Part shown: positions 22,491 through 33,600 of the stretch, in pieces | Layout: each line of letters starts with the position of its first letter | Numbering within the stretch: the stretch's first letter is position 1 | Assembly: GCF_036850765.1 (NCBI RefSeq) | Contig: NC_089490.1 | Coordinates: 99,994,074-100,058,073 of the forward strand | Direction of reading: 5' to 3' | Source: Saccopteryx bilineata | Taxonomy: Eukaryota > Chordata > Mammalia > Chiroptera > Emballonuridae | DNA length: 64,000 nucleotides | Program-made: the position numbers and the translations under genes | The notes under the pieces: generated by a model | The model's database searches: none | Told to the model about the DNA's origin: nothing | The model's input: the letters and a program-made list of their open reading frames with translations, nothing else

Positions 22491-23549
22491 TTACAACAGG
22501 CCCTTTAACATTTCCTGCAGGATTGGTTTGGTTGTAATGAATTTCTTGAGGTTTTTTTTGTCTGAGAAGCTTTTTATTTCTCCTTCAATTTTAAATGATA
22601 GCCTTGCTGGATAAAGTAGTCTTGGTTGTAGGTTCTTGTTCTGCATTACTTTGAATATTTCTTGCCATTCCCTTCTGGCCTCAAGTGTTTCTGTTGAGAA
22701 GTTAGATGTCATTCTTATGGGGGCTCCTTTGTAGGTGATAGCTTTATTTTCTCTAGCAGCTTTTAATATTTTCTCTTTATTATTTAGCTTTGGTATTTTA
22801 ATTATGATGTGTCTTGGTGTAGATTTCTTTGGGTTTCTCTTTAATGGAGTTCTCTGTGCTTCTTGAACTTGTGAGAGACTTTCCTGCATTAATTTAGGGA
22901 AGTTTTCAGCTATGATGTGATGTAACAAAGTCTCTATCCCTTGTTCTTTTTCTTCTTCTTCAGGAACCCCTATGATGCAAATGTTATTTCTCTTCATATT
23001 GTCACAGAGCTCTCTAAGAGTTTCCTCAGACTTTTTGAGCCTCTTTTATTTTTTCTGCTCTGCTTCCATGCCTTCATTTAACTTGTTCTCCAACTCACTG
23101 ATTTGATCCTCAGCTTCATCCATCCTGTTTTTAATTCTTTCCATTGTGGTCTTCATTTTTGATATTGTATTTGTCATCTCCAACTGATTTTTTTTTAAAT
23201 ATTTCAATGTCCTTTTTTATACTTGCTATTTCTTTATTTAGGTGTTTGTAATGACCATCAATGTTGTTCTAAGATCCCTAAGCATCCTTACAATCATTAT
23301 TTTAAACTCTGCATCCAGAAATTTGGTTATTTCCATATCACTCAGTTCATTTCCTGGAGGTTTCTCTTGTGGTTTTATTTGGATTACGCTTCTCTGTCTT
23401 CTCATTATGTCTGTGTGTTTGGGTGTATTGTTTGTATAGCTGGTGGAGTCTAGGCTTGATGTTGTCTCCCTCCAGTTTTCAATTGTGTTATTTCTAGGTC
23501 TTCTTGGGTTGGCACCAGCTGTTATTTGTCCCAGTGCCATTTTTAACAA
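22491..23549 (-). pseudogene. L1 ORF1 remnant
   Basis: 22491-22997 encodes the ORF1 RNA-binding part: NNICIIGVPEEEEKEQGIE, ENFPKLMQE, RHIIIKIPKLNNKEKILKAA, TYKGAPIRMTSNFSTETLEA. 23238-23549 carries the N-terminal part (DMEITKFLDAEFKIMIVRML). The coiled-coil region between them is broken. The far N-terminus runs into the insertion boundary at 23529, so the first codons of the open frame come from the LTR flank. Confidence 0.8.
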
Positions 23550-23863
23550 TAAAAGTGAGCAAAGTTAGAAAACACAAATTTTACAAACTCATTTGCCCAA
23601 CAATCATCATTTTCTTCACTGACTTTTGGCTTTTTGCCACACTTTCTTTGCTTTCACTTTGAGGCCATTTCAACAAAAACCTTTCTATGGAAGTTTGTTT
23701 CTTCCTCCCTTTCAGAATGTTCGGCAGGTTATCTAGTGGAGGGTCGTGGAAGCTCATGATTCAAATTTCCGCTCGTGAATTAAAGCAAAAAGTCCTATGA
23801 GTGACTGCTCATCTCTCAAATTGCTTGTGATTTAAAGTGCTTGTGTGTCAAGGTACCACTGTA

Positions 23864-25022
23864 ATATGTTTCTGATTTGAAAATATTTTCAAAAGCTCCT
23901 TGAGGACAGGAATCAAGTCTTCTTTATCTAGTGCTGCCTCAAAACACAGCCTTAGATAGGTAGGTAAGCATTATAGTTAATCCTTAGGAAAAAAAAGAAA
24001 TCTATATTCTTGGGTACAAATAAATATTCCAGTCACTCTTTAATTGTTTTTTGTTTTGTTTTTTTTTTCATTTTTCTGAAGCTGGAAACAGGGAGAGACA
24101 GTCAGACAGACTCCCGCATGCGCCCGACCGGGATCCACCCTGCACGCCCACCAGGGGCCACGCTCTGCCCACCAGGGGGCGATGCTCTGCCCATCCTGGG
24201 CGTCGCCATGTTGCGACCAGAGCCACTCTAGCGCCTGAGGCAGAGGCCACAGAGCCATCCCCAGCGCCCGGGCCACCTTTGCTCCAATGGAGCCTTGGCT
24301 GCAGGAGGGGAAGAGAGAGACAGAGAGGAAAGCGTGGCGGAGGGGTGGAGAAGCAAATGGGCGCTTCTCCTGTGTGCCCTGGCCGGGAATCAAACCCGGG
24401 TCCTCCGCACGCTAAGCCGACGCTCTACCGCTGAGCCAACCGGCCAGGGCTCACTCTTTAATTGTTACAAGCACCATTTACCATTTTTTTCTTATGTGTC
24501 TATAAATAAGGATATCTTGTCATATCATTTTTGCTTTTCAAAAATATTTTCCTAGCATGCAGCCTTACCTCCATCTGGGCCCTGACTGCTTCTCAGAGAA
24601 AAGTGTTAATTACTTTCACAGCATTCATCTGTTAATCTTAAACCTTCTTACCAAAGGTGTTTTGACCCATATAGACTAGAGCTCTGAAATTCTGCATAAT
24701 TTTTTCTTCATACTAGTGCTAAATTTAATAAAATAAACATTTGTTCAGCAACTACCATGGAGACTAGATGAAAGGATACAAAGGAATATCAGGTACTGGG
24801 AAGAAATATGATTATGACAAGGTCCCTGTCTTCAAGAAGGTTTTAAACTAGTCAGATAAGCAAAGACACATAGTACACTAAGGCTGAATGGAACAAATAC
24901 TATAATGAAAACACAAAGGATATGAAAGCAGAAGCAGGAAATTCCTACTCAAAATGTGTATGTTATCAATCTCAAGATCACTCCCTTATGCACTTCCTAG
25001 ATCCTCTAACAAATTGCATTCA
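23864..25022. other. single-copy DNA with faint L2 relics
   Basis: Apart from the SINE at 24049-24450 I see only weak old repeats: an L2-like 'ccttgaggacaggaatcaag' at about 23895-23950 and a minus L2-like 'gacaaggtccctgtcttcaa' at about 24740-24910. No gene is supported. Confidence 0.4.
24049..24450 (-). mobile_element. bat tRNA-derived SINE, long design A
   Basis: On the minus strand it starts GCCCTGGCCGGTTGGCTCAG (A box), carries GGGTTTGATTCCCGGCCAGG (B box), then a CT-rich part, a GC-rich tRNA-unrelated part and an A-rich tail. A perfect 16-bp target duplication TCACTCTTTAATTGTT flanks it at 24033-24048 and 24451-24466. It carries a perfect CCACCAGGGGGCG CTCF-type motif at 24169-24181. 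Overlapping frames on both strands are by-products of its GC richness. Confidence 0.95.
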
Positions 25023-25922
25023 CAGTAGTCCCTTGTCTATCTCAGGGGTTAGGTTCCAGAACCTCCCCATGATAGGTGAAAATCCGCAAAATAGCGACTT
25101 TATATTTATTTTATTATTTATATATATTTTAAGACTTTATAAACCCTGTCCACCCAACACTCTTATAAACCTTTCCCACATTGTTATTAACCTTTTCTAT
25201 ACTTTTATAAACACTTTCTACAGTCTTAAACCTACATAATTTTAATAACATAAAATTCTGTATGGGTACTCACCTGAGAATACTAATATGTTTTAATTAA
25301 TATTTTTATATTGTTTTCAATTTTTTAGGTTAGAAAATGCTTATTTTACCACAAAAATAATTAAAATAATAAATATATAAAAATACCTATATACTGCAAA
25401 ATCCCACAATATAGCAAAAAAATCTCCTATACAAAATTAGATACAATTAAAAAATCTGTGATACAGGCCTTGGCCGGTTGGCTCAGTGGTAGAGTGTCGG
25501 CCTGGCATGCAGAAGTCCCGGGTTCGATTCCCGGCCAGGGAACACAGGAGAAGCGCCCATCTGCTTCTCCACCCCTCCCCCTCTCCTTCCTCTCTGTCTC
25601 TCTCTTCCCCTCCCGCAGCCGAGGCTCCAATGGAGCAAAGATGGCCCCAGCGCTGGGGATGGCTCCTCGGCCTCTGCCCCAGGTGCTAGAGTGGCTCTGG
25701 TCGCAACAGAGCGATGCCCCGGAGGGGCAGAGCATCGCCCCCTGGTGGGCAGAGTGTCGCCCCCTGGTGGGCGTGCTGGGTGGATCCCGGTCGGGCACAT
25801 GCGGGAGTCTGTCTGACTGTCTCTCCCCATTTCTGGCTTCAGAAAAATACAGGAAAAAAAAATCTGTGATACAGTGAGACCGCAAAAAGTGAACCATGAT
25901 ATGGCAAGGGACGACTATACTG
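25023..25922. mobile_element. Tigger-type MITE split by a SINE
   Basis: Left end CAGTAGTCCCTTGTCTATC and right-end complement CAGTATAGTCGTCCCTTGCC are degenerate inverted repeats. The neighbouring 'gataggtgaaaatccgcaaa' and 'ctgcaaaatcccac' are typical of Tigger-like MITEs. A design A SINE lies at 25467-25856. The interior is AT-rich without a transposase. The TA duplication is visible only on the right side, if at all. Confidence 0.65.
25467..25856 (+). mobile_element. bat tRNA-derived SINE, long design A
   Basis: A nearly complete element: GCCTTGGCCGGTTGGCTCAG head, GGTTCGATTCCCGGCCAGGG B-box region, CT-rich middle, GC-rich 3' part and A-rich tail. The 18-bp target duplication AAAAAATCTGTGATACAG lies at 25449-25466 and 25857-25874. 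Two perfect complements of the CTCF-type motif occur 22 bp apart, at 25736-25748 and 25758-25770. Well-preserved boxes suggest it is fairly young. Confidence 0.95.
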
Positions 25923-25924
25923 TC

Positions 25925-26677
25925 TTCTCTGAAATTTCATAATATTTATTCCAACTTTTGGAATAATTTCTTAGACTTTTTACTCTGTTGGTTACATGTC
26001 TTTGCCCTTCAAGTACAGTAGACTGAATGCTGGCAGAAGACTTCTTTGTCTCTGGCACAGGTTCTTGGATATGATGGCATTTAATTTACATTTCCTGAAT
26101 TGAACAAAAACACATATATGCACACACACATATGTACATACACACGTATAAAAAATGAATGCCTACTGTTTGAGGAAATAATAATTATTCTTAAAACTTT
26201 TATTCTAAAATATCCCCACAAGTATGCATAATTAAAATATTGAATTAGACATGGTTCCTCTCCCATCAGTTTCAAAACAACTGCTTCAGCCATTTTTAAT
26301 AAAGTTACAACATCATAATTCAACTTTTCAATGTAGCAGCATAAATAATTCAGGGAAAAAACTATGTAAGTCACTCCTTTAATACATATAATGTATACTA
26401 TCCATAAAGTAGAATTTTAGCTATATTAGGCATTAAAAATATTCAATAGTTATGATCAAATAACAAATCCTACTCTTTGCAGAATAACTATAGACACTGA
26501 GTTATTGGTTTGATCAACATAAGAATTCATTAAAAGAAAAAGCAACAGTGTACATTATATATATTAATTAAAAAGAATTAAAATCTTGAAATCAAGGCCA
26601 AATCCAGAATGTAGATCACTGAAACCAATAAATGCATAACCTACCAAAGTATTATTCTCCTCTAAAGCACAAAATAG
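25925..26677. other. AT-rich single-copy stretch
   Basis: No recognisable element. A short CA/TA-rich run lies near 26105-26150. The open frames here, up to 97 codons, show no domain. Confidence 0.4.
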
Positions 26678-26688
26678 AAATGATTTTT

Positions 26689-27056
26689 TTTGTATTTTTC
26701 TGAAATTGGAAATGGGGAGGCAGTCAGACAGACTCCCACATGCACCCAGCAGGGATCCACCCAGCACGCCCACCAGGGGGCGATGCTCTGCCCATCTGGG
26801 GCATCACTCCGTTGCAACCAGAGCCACTCTAGCACCTGAGGTAGAGGCCACAGAGCCATCCTCAGCACCCGGGCCAACTTTTGCTCCAATGGAGCCTTGG
26901 CTGTGAGAGGGGAAGAGAGAGACAGGGAGGAAGGAGAAGGGAAGGGGTGGAGAAGCAGATGGGCACTTCTCCTGTGTTCCCTGGCCGGGAATTGAACCCA
27001 GGACTCCTGCACGCCAGGCCAACACTCTACCACTGAGCCAACCAGCCAGGGCCTGC
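26689..27056 (-). mobile_element. bat tRNA-derived SINE, long design A
   Basis: A minus-orientation copy of design A: 'ggttggctcagtggtagagt' head and 'ggttcaattcccggccaggg' B-box region on the minus strand, tail as poly-T at about 26683-26698. Target duplication AAATGATTTTT at 26678-26688 and 27057-27067. One perfect CTCF-type motif at 26770-26782. It lacks one of the two tandem motif units seen in the copy at 25467. Confidence 0.92.
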
Positions 27057-27318
27057 AAATGATTTTTGAGGTAAACATTCCATTATAAAAAGAACTTGTC
27101 TGACCCTTCCCAATGTAAACCTCTTTCCCAGGTCACACTTCCCACTGGGAATCCAAGTGGGACATTCAATTTCCACATTCAGAGTTATTGGATCTCCAAT
27201 ATTTGCAAATTATTTCCTCAAAGAGTTTGATAAATAAGAATGGTTAGATAAATAACTTTCTCCTAATGTGACTGTGGTAGGCCTAGAGCTAGATGCCCTA
27301 ATAATCACGTGTTGTAAA

Positions 27319-27583
27319 AGGAAGGAAGGAAAGAAGGAAGGAAGAAAGGAAGGAAGGAAGGAAGGAAGGAAGGAAGGAAGGAAGGAAGGAAGGAAGGAAG
27401 GAAGAAGGAAGGAATGGAGAGAGGGAGAGAGGGAGGAAGGGAGGGAGGGAGGGAGGGAGGGAGGAAGGAAGGAAGGAAGGAAGGAAGGAAGGAAGGAAGG
27501 AAGGAAGGAAGGAAGGAAGGAAGGAAGGAAGGAAAGAAGGAAGGAAGGAAATAATGAGGGAGGGAGGGAGAAAAGAAGGAAGG
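27319..27583. repeat. (GGAA)n purine-rich microsatellite
   Basis: About 265 bp of GGAA units with GGGA and AAGA variants in blocks. The long EGRK-type and SFLP-type open frames on the two strands are artefacts of the repeat. Long homopurine tracts of this kind can form triplex DNA and are length-variable. Confidence 0.95.
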
Positions 27584-27602
27584 AATTCCAGCAAGTCTGG
27601 AA

Positions 27603-27775
27603 ACTTCCTTAATGGCATACAGTGAATGGGAAAACATTTATTTGGGAAAAATGTAATAAATTTTAATAAGAACAGCAAGAATTGTTGGCATTTGAGCCAT
27701 AATCTGTTCATACACTTTACACCCCAGCTCAGTGCAACAAAGCTCTACTCTGGGTGACTACAGCCAAGAAGATGG
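27603..27775 (+). repeat. unassigned old repeat, paired with 29468-29600
   Basis: The order 'taatggcatacagtgaatgg', 'aaaacatttatttgggaaaa', 'taataagaacagcaagaatt' and 'catttgagcc' recurs at 29478-29600 with scattered differences. The pair is probably two copies of one old interspersed repeat, perhaps an L1 5' region, since the second copy leads into L1 ORF2 sequence. Confidence 0.5.
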
Positions 27776-27804
27776 GACAAGAAGGAAAAAATGGTGGGCA
27801 GGGG

Positions 27805-27960
27805 TGTGATGGTTAATTTTATATGTCAATTAGACTGGGCCACAAATAGTATTTAAGTCAGCGACTAAGTAAAGCAGACAAACTTCCCTAAGGTAGGGTC
27901 TCATCCAATCAGTTGAAGGCCTGAATAGAACAAAAAAGCTGACCCTCCCTCAAATAAAAA
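27805..27960 (+). mobile_element. MLT2-type ERVL LTR fragment
   Basis: It starts TGTGATGGTTAATTTTATAT, continues TCAATTAGACTGGGCCAC and ends in ATCCAATCAGTTGAAGGCC and TGAATAGAACAAAAAAGCTG. This is the 5' part of an MLT2 LTR as I remember it. The remainder is lost. It is non-coding and ancient. Confidence 0.7.
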
Positions 27961-28392
27961 ATGATAAAGTAGTTTATATAATATAATCTGAGAATTACAC
28001 TTGAATGATTAAGTAATATTTCAATAATAAGAATACAATTTTCATCTTTGTTGAATCTTAAAGCTATTGTTTATAACATACTTATCTTTTCGTTGTCATT
28101 GATTCTAAAAACTATAGTTTATTTAATTCTGACCATTAAAAATCTTCTAGATGATGGTGCTAAATTAAAACTAAGTTCTGTTTAAAACTGTTGGGACACA
28201 TATCAAATACCCAACACTGAGGTCCTGCCAAAAGGGAGAAGTTGTTAAAACAAATCCTTAGAAATAAAGCATTCATCTTCCACATGGTCCTGAAAAGGTC
28301 CCATACCTGCTGCTGCATAGAGCACAGGGTCTTCTAAGATCAACTTGGAGACATTTTGAAATACAGAAAAAACAACACCTACCCATGAGATA

Positions 28393-28949
28393 TGTATAGC
28401 CAGGAGCCGCCACTGTGGCCATTCACATGGAGGTTCCCTTTGGATTCGGACAGATGGTAATGAAAACATGGAGCCAAGAACTGGTGGGCTGTTAGCTTTA
28501 ATCCTAGCTTGCACCTAGTGGGTAAGTAAAAACACACACTGGGCTCCAAAACCCACTCATTCATTGCTCACAAGCTACTGACTTATCCGAGTTTCCTAGA
28601 ATCTAAGGTTTCTAGCTCACCAGCCTTATTCACTTCTGTTCTCCATCTCCTTCTCTCTGCACAAACTGGCTTCTCCTTCAGCACTCCACCATCTTGGCTG
28701 CTTCTCCTGGCCTCCTCCATGTGGCCTTTTTCTGCTCTTCTACAGCATGGACTCCTCCTAGAACATAATCACTCTTCCCTCAGAATAACGTGATCTCTCT
28801 TCCTTTTAAAACCTTTTGGCTGGAAAGCCCTCCCCCAACACATGTTAACATAATCATGCCCATCCCAAGCAAACACCTGGGCAATGGGCTAACACGTGGG
28901 CAGCACCATCTTTAACAAAGTGAGCATAATATATTTTATCTGCCCAACA
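28393..28949 (-). mobile_element. solo LTR, family X copy 4
   Basis: Plus-strand ends TGTATAGCC (28393) and GCCCAACA (28949) give TG..CA termini, with the 5-bp target duplication AGATA at 28388-28392 and 28950-28954. On the minus strand its 3' half ('aagatggtggagtgctgaag', 'gtttgtgcagagagaaggag', 'agttcttggctccatgtttt') matches LTRs at 15222 and 38734. Its 5' half (TGTTGGGCAGATAAAATATA onward) matches instead the LTR at 17482-23602. The interior is non-coding. Confidence 0.85.
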
Positions 28950-28989
28950 AGATACAGGTTTCCTAGGTCTCCCATTTCAGATACATTCA

Positions 28990-29600
28990 GTCAAGAGTTC
29001 CCTTGTACCCCTTCACAAAAATTCACACACACACATATACACACACACACACATGCACACACCATGAGAGAGCAAGAATTGAATGCTGCAGCACATGGAG
29101 GGCACCAAATGGCCATTGGCTTTAGTTGGGGAAACTGGAAAGAACTTACTAAAAGATAATAATATAATCACCCCAGGTACAGTAAAAAGGTAAATATGCA
29201 TTAATTTACTCCCTTAATCCCTTCTCTAAGATTTAAAAAGAAAAATAGGAGGAAGCATGAAAAAATCAGATTCCATACGCCTCCCTACAAGTTACAGTTA
29301 AATTTGAAAGGAAAGGTGTATGGTGGGGTGGTGAGAAGATAAAGATGAGATTAAAATTGAGTTTGAAAAAAAGAGTTTCTACAGTGGTGGTGCAGAATAT
29401 CCATAGATCTTCTTCCCAACAAAACAATCATAACTACTAAAGTTAATTTTTTTACATAATTTAAAGTATCTGTAAATTGTCCTAATGACATACAGCAAAT
29501 GGAAGAACATTTATTCAGGAAAATCTAATAAACCTTTATAAGAATAGCAAGAATCTATAGCATTTGAGCCTGACCCATACCATCACCTTACATGGCAGCT
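28990..29600. other. single-copy stretch with a short (AC) run
   Basis: A mixed (CA)n run occurs at about 29024-29062. The part at 29468-29600 repeats 27603-27740 (see that entry). Otherwise nothing is recognised. Confidence 0.4.
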
Positions 29601-30617
29601 CATTTCAATGGAAGTTATATTATGAAAAGAAGAATGCTAACAGAGATAGAATGGATATATTAATATCAGACAAACTAGACTCTAAAAGAAAAATATGTTA
29701 CAAGCAATAACAAATATCATTTTCTAATAGTAAATGAATCAATCTACCAGGAAGACATAACACTTATAAACCTATATGTATGCACCTAACAACAGACTCT
29801 CCAAAACACAAAGCAGAAATTAACAGTTTTAAGGGAGAAATAATCAATTTATTAGTATTCGTTGGCATCTTTAATATCTCACTTTTAGTAGAACAATGAA
29901 GCAGATCAATAAGGGTATAGAAGACTTGAATTGTGCTATAAATCAACTAAACCTAACAGCCATTATAGAACATTCTACCCAAGAGAAACACAGTATACAT
30001 TCTTCTCAAGCACAATGGGTCATTTGCAAAGGTAGATCATATGCTAGATCCTTAAAAAAAAAAAACTCAATAAAAATGAAAACTTTGAAAGTGTGTAAAG
30101 AACTGTCCCCAAACAGAATAGGATAAAGTTAAAACTCAATCACAGAAAGAAATTTGAGAAATTCACAAATATATATAAAGAAATCAAATGATACTCTTCT
30201 AAATTACCAATAATACAAAGAAGAAATTACCAGGAAAATTAGAAAATACTTTGAGATGATAAAAACAAAAACCAGAACCTAGCAAAATTTGTTGTAGTTA
30301 AACTAGTACTTCAGGAAAATGTATAACTGAAGCAATATGTGAAAGAAAATCATAATAAATGCCTATATATTTTTCTTTTTTTTTAAATAATTTTACATTT
30401 TTAATGGGGCATCATCAATAAATCAGGATACATATATTCAAAGATAACAAGTCCAGGTTATCTTGTCGTTCACTTATGTTGCATACCCAAAGTCAGATTG
30501 TCTTCTGTCACCTTCTATCTAGTTTTCTTTGTGCCCCTCCCCCTCCCTTTTTCCCTCTCCCTCTCACCCCTCCCCCCATAACCACCACACTCTTATCAAT
30601 GTCTCTTAGTTTCACTT

Positions 30618-33600
30618 TTATGTCCCACCTACGTATGGAATAATGCAGTTCCTGGTTTTTTCTGATTTACTTATTTCGCTTCGTATCATGTTATCAAGAT
30701 CCCACCATTTTGCTGTAAATGATCCGATGTCATCATTTCTTATGGCTGAGTAGTATTCCATAGTGTATATGTGCCACATCTTCTTTATCCAGTCATCTAT
30801 TGACAGGCTTTTTGGTTGTTTCCATGTCCTGGCCACTGTGAACAATGCTGCAATGAACATGGGGCTGCATGTGTCTTTACGTATCAATGTTTCTGAGTTT
30901 TGGGGTATATACCCAGTAGAGGGATTGCTGGGTCATAAGGTAGTTCTATTTTCAGTTTTTTGAGGAACCACCATACTTTCTTCCATAATGCTTGTACTAC
31001 TTTACATTCCCACCAACAGTGTATGAAGGTTCCTTTTTCTCCACAGCCTCTCCAACATTTGCTATTACCTGTCTTGTTAATAATAGCTAATCTAACAGGT
31101 ATGAGGTGGTATCTCATTGCAGTTTTGATTTGCATTTCTCTAATAGCTAAAGAAGATGAGCATCTTTTCATATATCTGTTGGCCATTTGTATTTCTTCCT
31201 GGGAGAAGTGTCTGTTCATGTCCTCTTCCCATTTTTTTTATTGGATTGTTTGTTTGTTGTTGAGTTTTATAAGTTCTTTGTATATTTTGGATATTAGGCC
31301 CTTATCTGAGCTGTTGTTTGAAAATATCATTTCCCATTTAGTTGGCTGTCTATTTTATCAGTTTCTCTTGCTGAGCAAAAACTTCTTAGTCTGATGTAGT
31401 CCCATTCATTAATTTTTGCCTTCACTTCTCTTGCCTTTGGAGTCAAATTCATAAAATGCTCTTTAAAACCCAGGTCCATGAGTTTAGTACCTATGTCTTC
31501 TTCTATGTACTTAATTGTTTCAGGTCTTATGTTTAGATCTTTGATTTATTTTGAGTTAATTTTAGTACAGGGGGACAAACTGTAGTCCAGTTTCATTCTT
31601 TTGCATGTGGCTTTCCAGTTTTCCCAACACCATTTATTGAAGAGGCTTTCTTTTCTCTATTGTGTGTTGTTGGCCCCTTTATCAAAAATTATTTGACTAT
31701 ATATATGTGGTTTTATTTCTGGGCTTTCTATTCTGTTCCTGGTCTGAGTGTCTATTTTTCTGCCAATAACATGCTGTTTTGATTGTCGTGGCCCTATAAT
31801 TTAGTTGGAAGTCAGGTATTGTAATACCCCCCAGCTTCATTCTTTTTCTTTAGGATTGCTTTGGCTATTCGGGGTTTTTTATAGTTCCATATAAATCTGA
31901 TGATTTTTTGCTCCATTTCTTTAAAAAATGTCATTGGAATTTTTATGGGAATTGCATTAAATTTGTATATTGCTTTGGGTAATATGGCCCTCTTGATTAT
32001 ATTTATTCTTCCTAACCAAGAACAAGGTATATTCTTCCGTCTCATTATATCTTTTTCGATTTCCCTTAACAATGGTTTATAGTTTTCATTATATAAGTCC
32101 TTTACATTCTTTGTTATGTTTATTCCTAAGTATTTTATTTTTTTTGTTGCAATCGTGAAGGGGATTATTCTTTTGAGTTCGTTCTCAAATGTTTTATTGT
32201 TGGCATATAGAAAGGCTATTGACTTCTGTATGTTAATTTTGTATCCTGCGACATTACTGTATTGGCTTATTTTTTCTAGTAGTCTTTTTGTGGATTCTTT
32301 GGAGTTTTCGATGTATAGGATCATATCATCTGCAAAAAGTGATACCTTTACTTCTTCTTTTCCGATATGGATGCCTTTTATTTCTTTGTCTTGTCTGATT
32401 GCTCTGGCTAGAACCTCTAGTACCACATTAAATAAGAGTGGAGAGATTGGACAACCCTGTCTTGTTCCTGATTTAAGGGGGAAAGCTTTCAGTTTAATGC
32501 CATTTAATATGATGTTAGCTGATGGTTTATCATATATGGCCTTTATCGTGTTGAGATATTTTCCTTCTATACCCATTTTGTTGAGAGTCTTAAACATAAA
32601 ATTGTGTTGTATTTTATCAAAAGCCTTTTCTGTGTCTATTGATAAGATCATGTGGTTTTTGTTCTTTGTTTTGTTGATATGGTGTATTATGTTAACTGTT
32701 TTACATATGTTGAACCATCCTTGAGATTCTGGGATGAATCCCACTTGATCATGATGTATTATTTTTTTAATATGTTGTTGTATTTGATTTGCCAGTATTT
32801 TGTTTAGTATTTTAGCATCTGTATTCATTAGAGATATTGGTCTGTAGTTTTCTTTTTTTTTTGCCATCCTTGCCTGGTTTTGGTATGAGAGTTATGTTGG
32901 CCTCATAAAATGTGTTTGGAAGTATTGCTTCTTCTTCATTTTTTGGAAGACTTTCAGTAGAATAGGAACCAAGACTTCTTTGAATGTTTGATAAAATTAG
33001 CTGGTATAGCCGTCAGGGCCTGGACTTTTATTTTTGGGGAGGTTTTTAATAGTTTTTTCTATTTCTTCTCTACTAATAGGTCTGTTTAGGCTTTCTGCTT
33101 CTTCTTGACTCAGTCTAGGAAGGTTCTATTGTTCTAGGAATTTATCCATTTCTTCTAGGTTGTTGAATTTAGTGGCATAAAGTTTTTCATAGTATTCTAC
33201 AATAATTCTTTGTATATCTACGGTGTCTGTGGAGATTTCTCCTCTTTCATTTTGGATTTTGTTTATATGAGTTCTTTCTCTTTTTTCCTTGGTAAGTCTT
33301 GCCAAGGGTTTGTCAATTTTGTTGATCTTTTCAAAGAACCAGCTCCTTGTTCTATTAATTTTTTCTATAGTTTTTCTGTTCTCTATTTCATTTATTTCTG
33401 CTCTGATTTTTATTATCTCCTTTCTTCGGCTGGTTTTGGGTTGTCTTTGTTCTTCTTTTTCTAGTTCCTTAAGGTGTGAAGTTAAGTGGTTCACTTGGGC
33501 TCTCTCTTGTTTGTTCATATATGCCTGAAGTGATATGAACTTCCCTCTTCTCACTGCTTTGGCTGCATCCCATAGATTCTGATATGTTGTATTGTCATTT

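Larger units (their letters stand above)
17638..23529 (-). mobile_element. L1 copy (minus), 5' end near ORF1, with extra 3' segment
   Basis: A 15-bp target duplication CCCAGTGCCATTTTT at 17623-17637 and 23530-23544 bounds the whole insertion. From right to left on the minus strand come the ORF1 N-terminal region (about 23530-23240), ORF1 core (22997-22491), ORF2 endonuclease (about 22193-21615), reverse transcriptase (20800-19570), the C-terminal part and 3'UTR to a poly-A seen as T-rich sequence at about 18113. About 475 bp more (17638-18112) lies between this end and the left target duplication; it matches an inverted L1 5'UTR. The reading frames carry stops and frameshifts, and a hAT MITE sits in the ORF2 C-terminal part. 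Confidence 0.85.
17482..23602 (-). mobile_element. LTR, family X copy 3, inside the Tigger MITE
   Basis: Plus-strand termini are TGTATGG (17482) and CCAACA (23602), flanked by the 5-bp direct repeat ATCAT (17477-17481, 23603-23607). Its left part ('ttctgctcttttcaaaactt', 'cttcctccagcaacactagc') and right part ('aaaagtgagcaaagtt', 'tttgcccaaca') match the 5' half of the LTR at 28393-28949. It lacks most of the 3' half seen there. An L1 with its own target duplication interrupts it at 17638-23529. Without the L1 the LTR is only about 210 bp. Confidence 0.75.
17022..23861. mobile_element. Tigger/pogo-like MITE, split by nested elements
   Basis: Perfect 16-bp terminal inverted repeats, CAGTGGTACCTTGACA at 17022-17037 and its complement at 23846-23861, are each flanked by the TA duplication of Tc1/mariner-pogo elements (17020-17021, 23862-23863). 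Subterminal parts are also inverted ('ctcatgtgtcaaatcgaat' near the left end, 'caaattgcttgtgatttaaa' near the right). The MITE proper is 17022-17481 plus 23608-23861, about 715 bp. No transposase is seen. It is the outermost, hence oldest, shell of a four-level nest. Confidence 0.88.

Noticed and set aside
24040..24434. Overlapping GC-rich open frames in SINEs (also at 25427-25897, 45633-46047, 50162-50642)
   Set aside because: They arise on both strands from the GC-rich SINE body and recur in each copy with different breaks, so they are not selected coding regions.
25467..25540. tRNA-like sequences with A and B boxes (also at 24049-24450, 45636-46008)
   Set aside because: They are SINE heads with target duplications and long tails, and do not fold as intact tRNA genes with an anticodon arm and acceptor pairing.
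27298..27711. Open frames of 110-137 codons rich in SFLP or EGRK
   Set aside because: They are translations of the (GGAA)n tract. The same applies at 61972-62415.
32116..32724. A 202-codon plus-strand open frame, with a similar one at 54905-55219
   Set aside because: Both lie exactly antisense to the L1 reverse transcriptase. Their similarity mirrors the conserved sense protein, and there is no start context or independent evidence.
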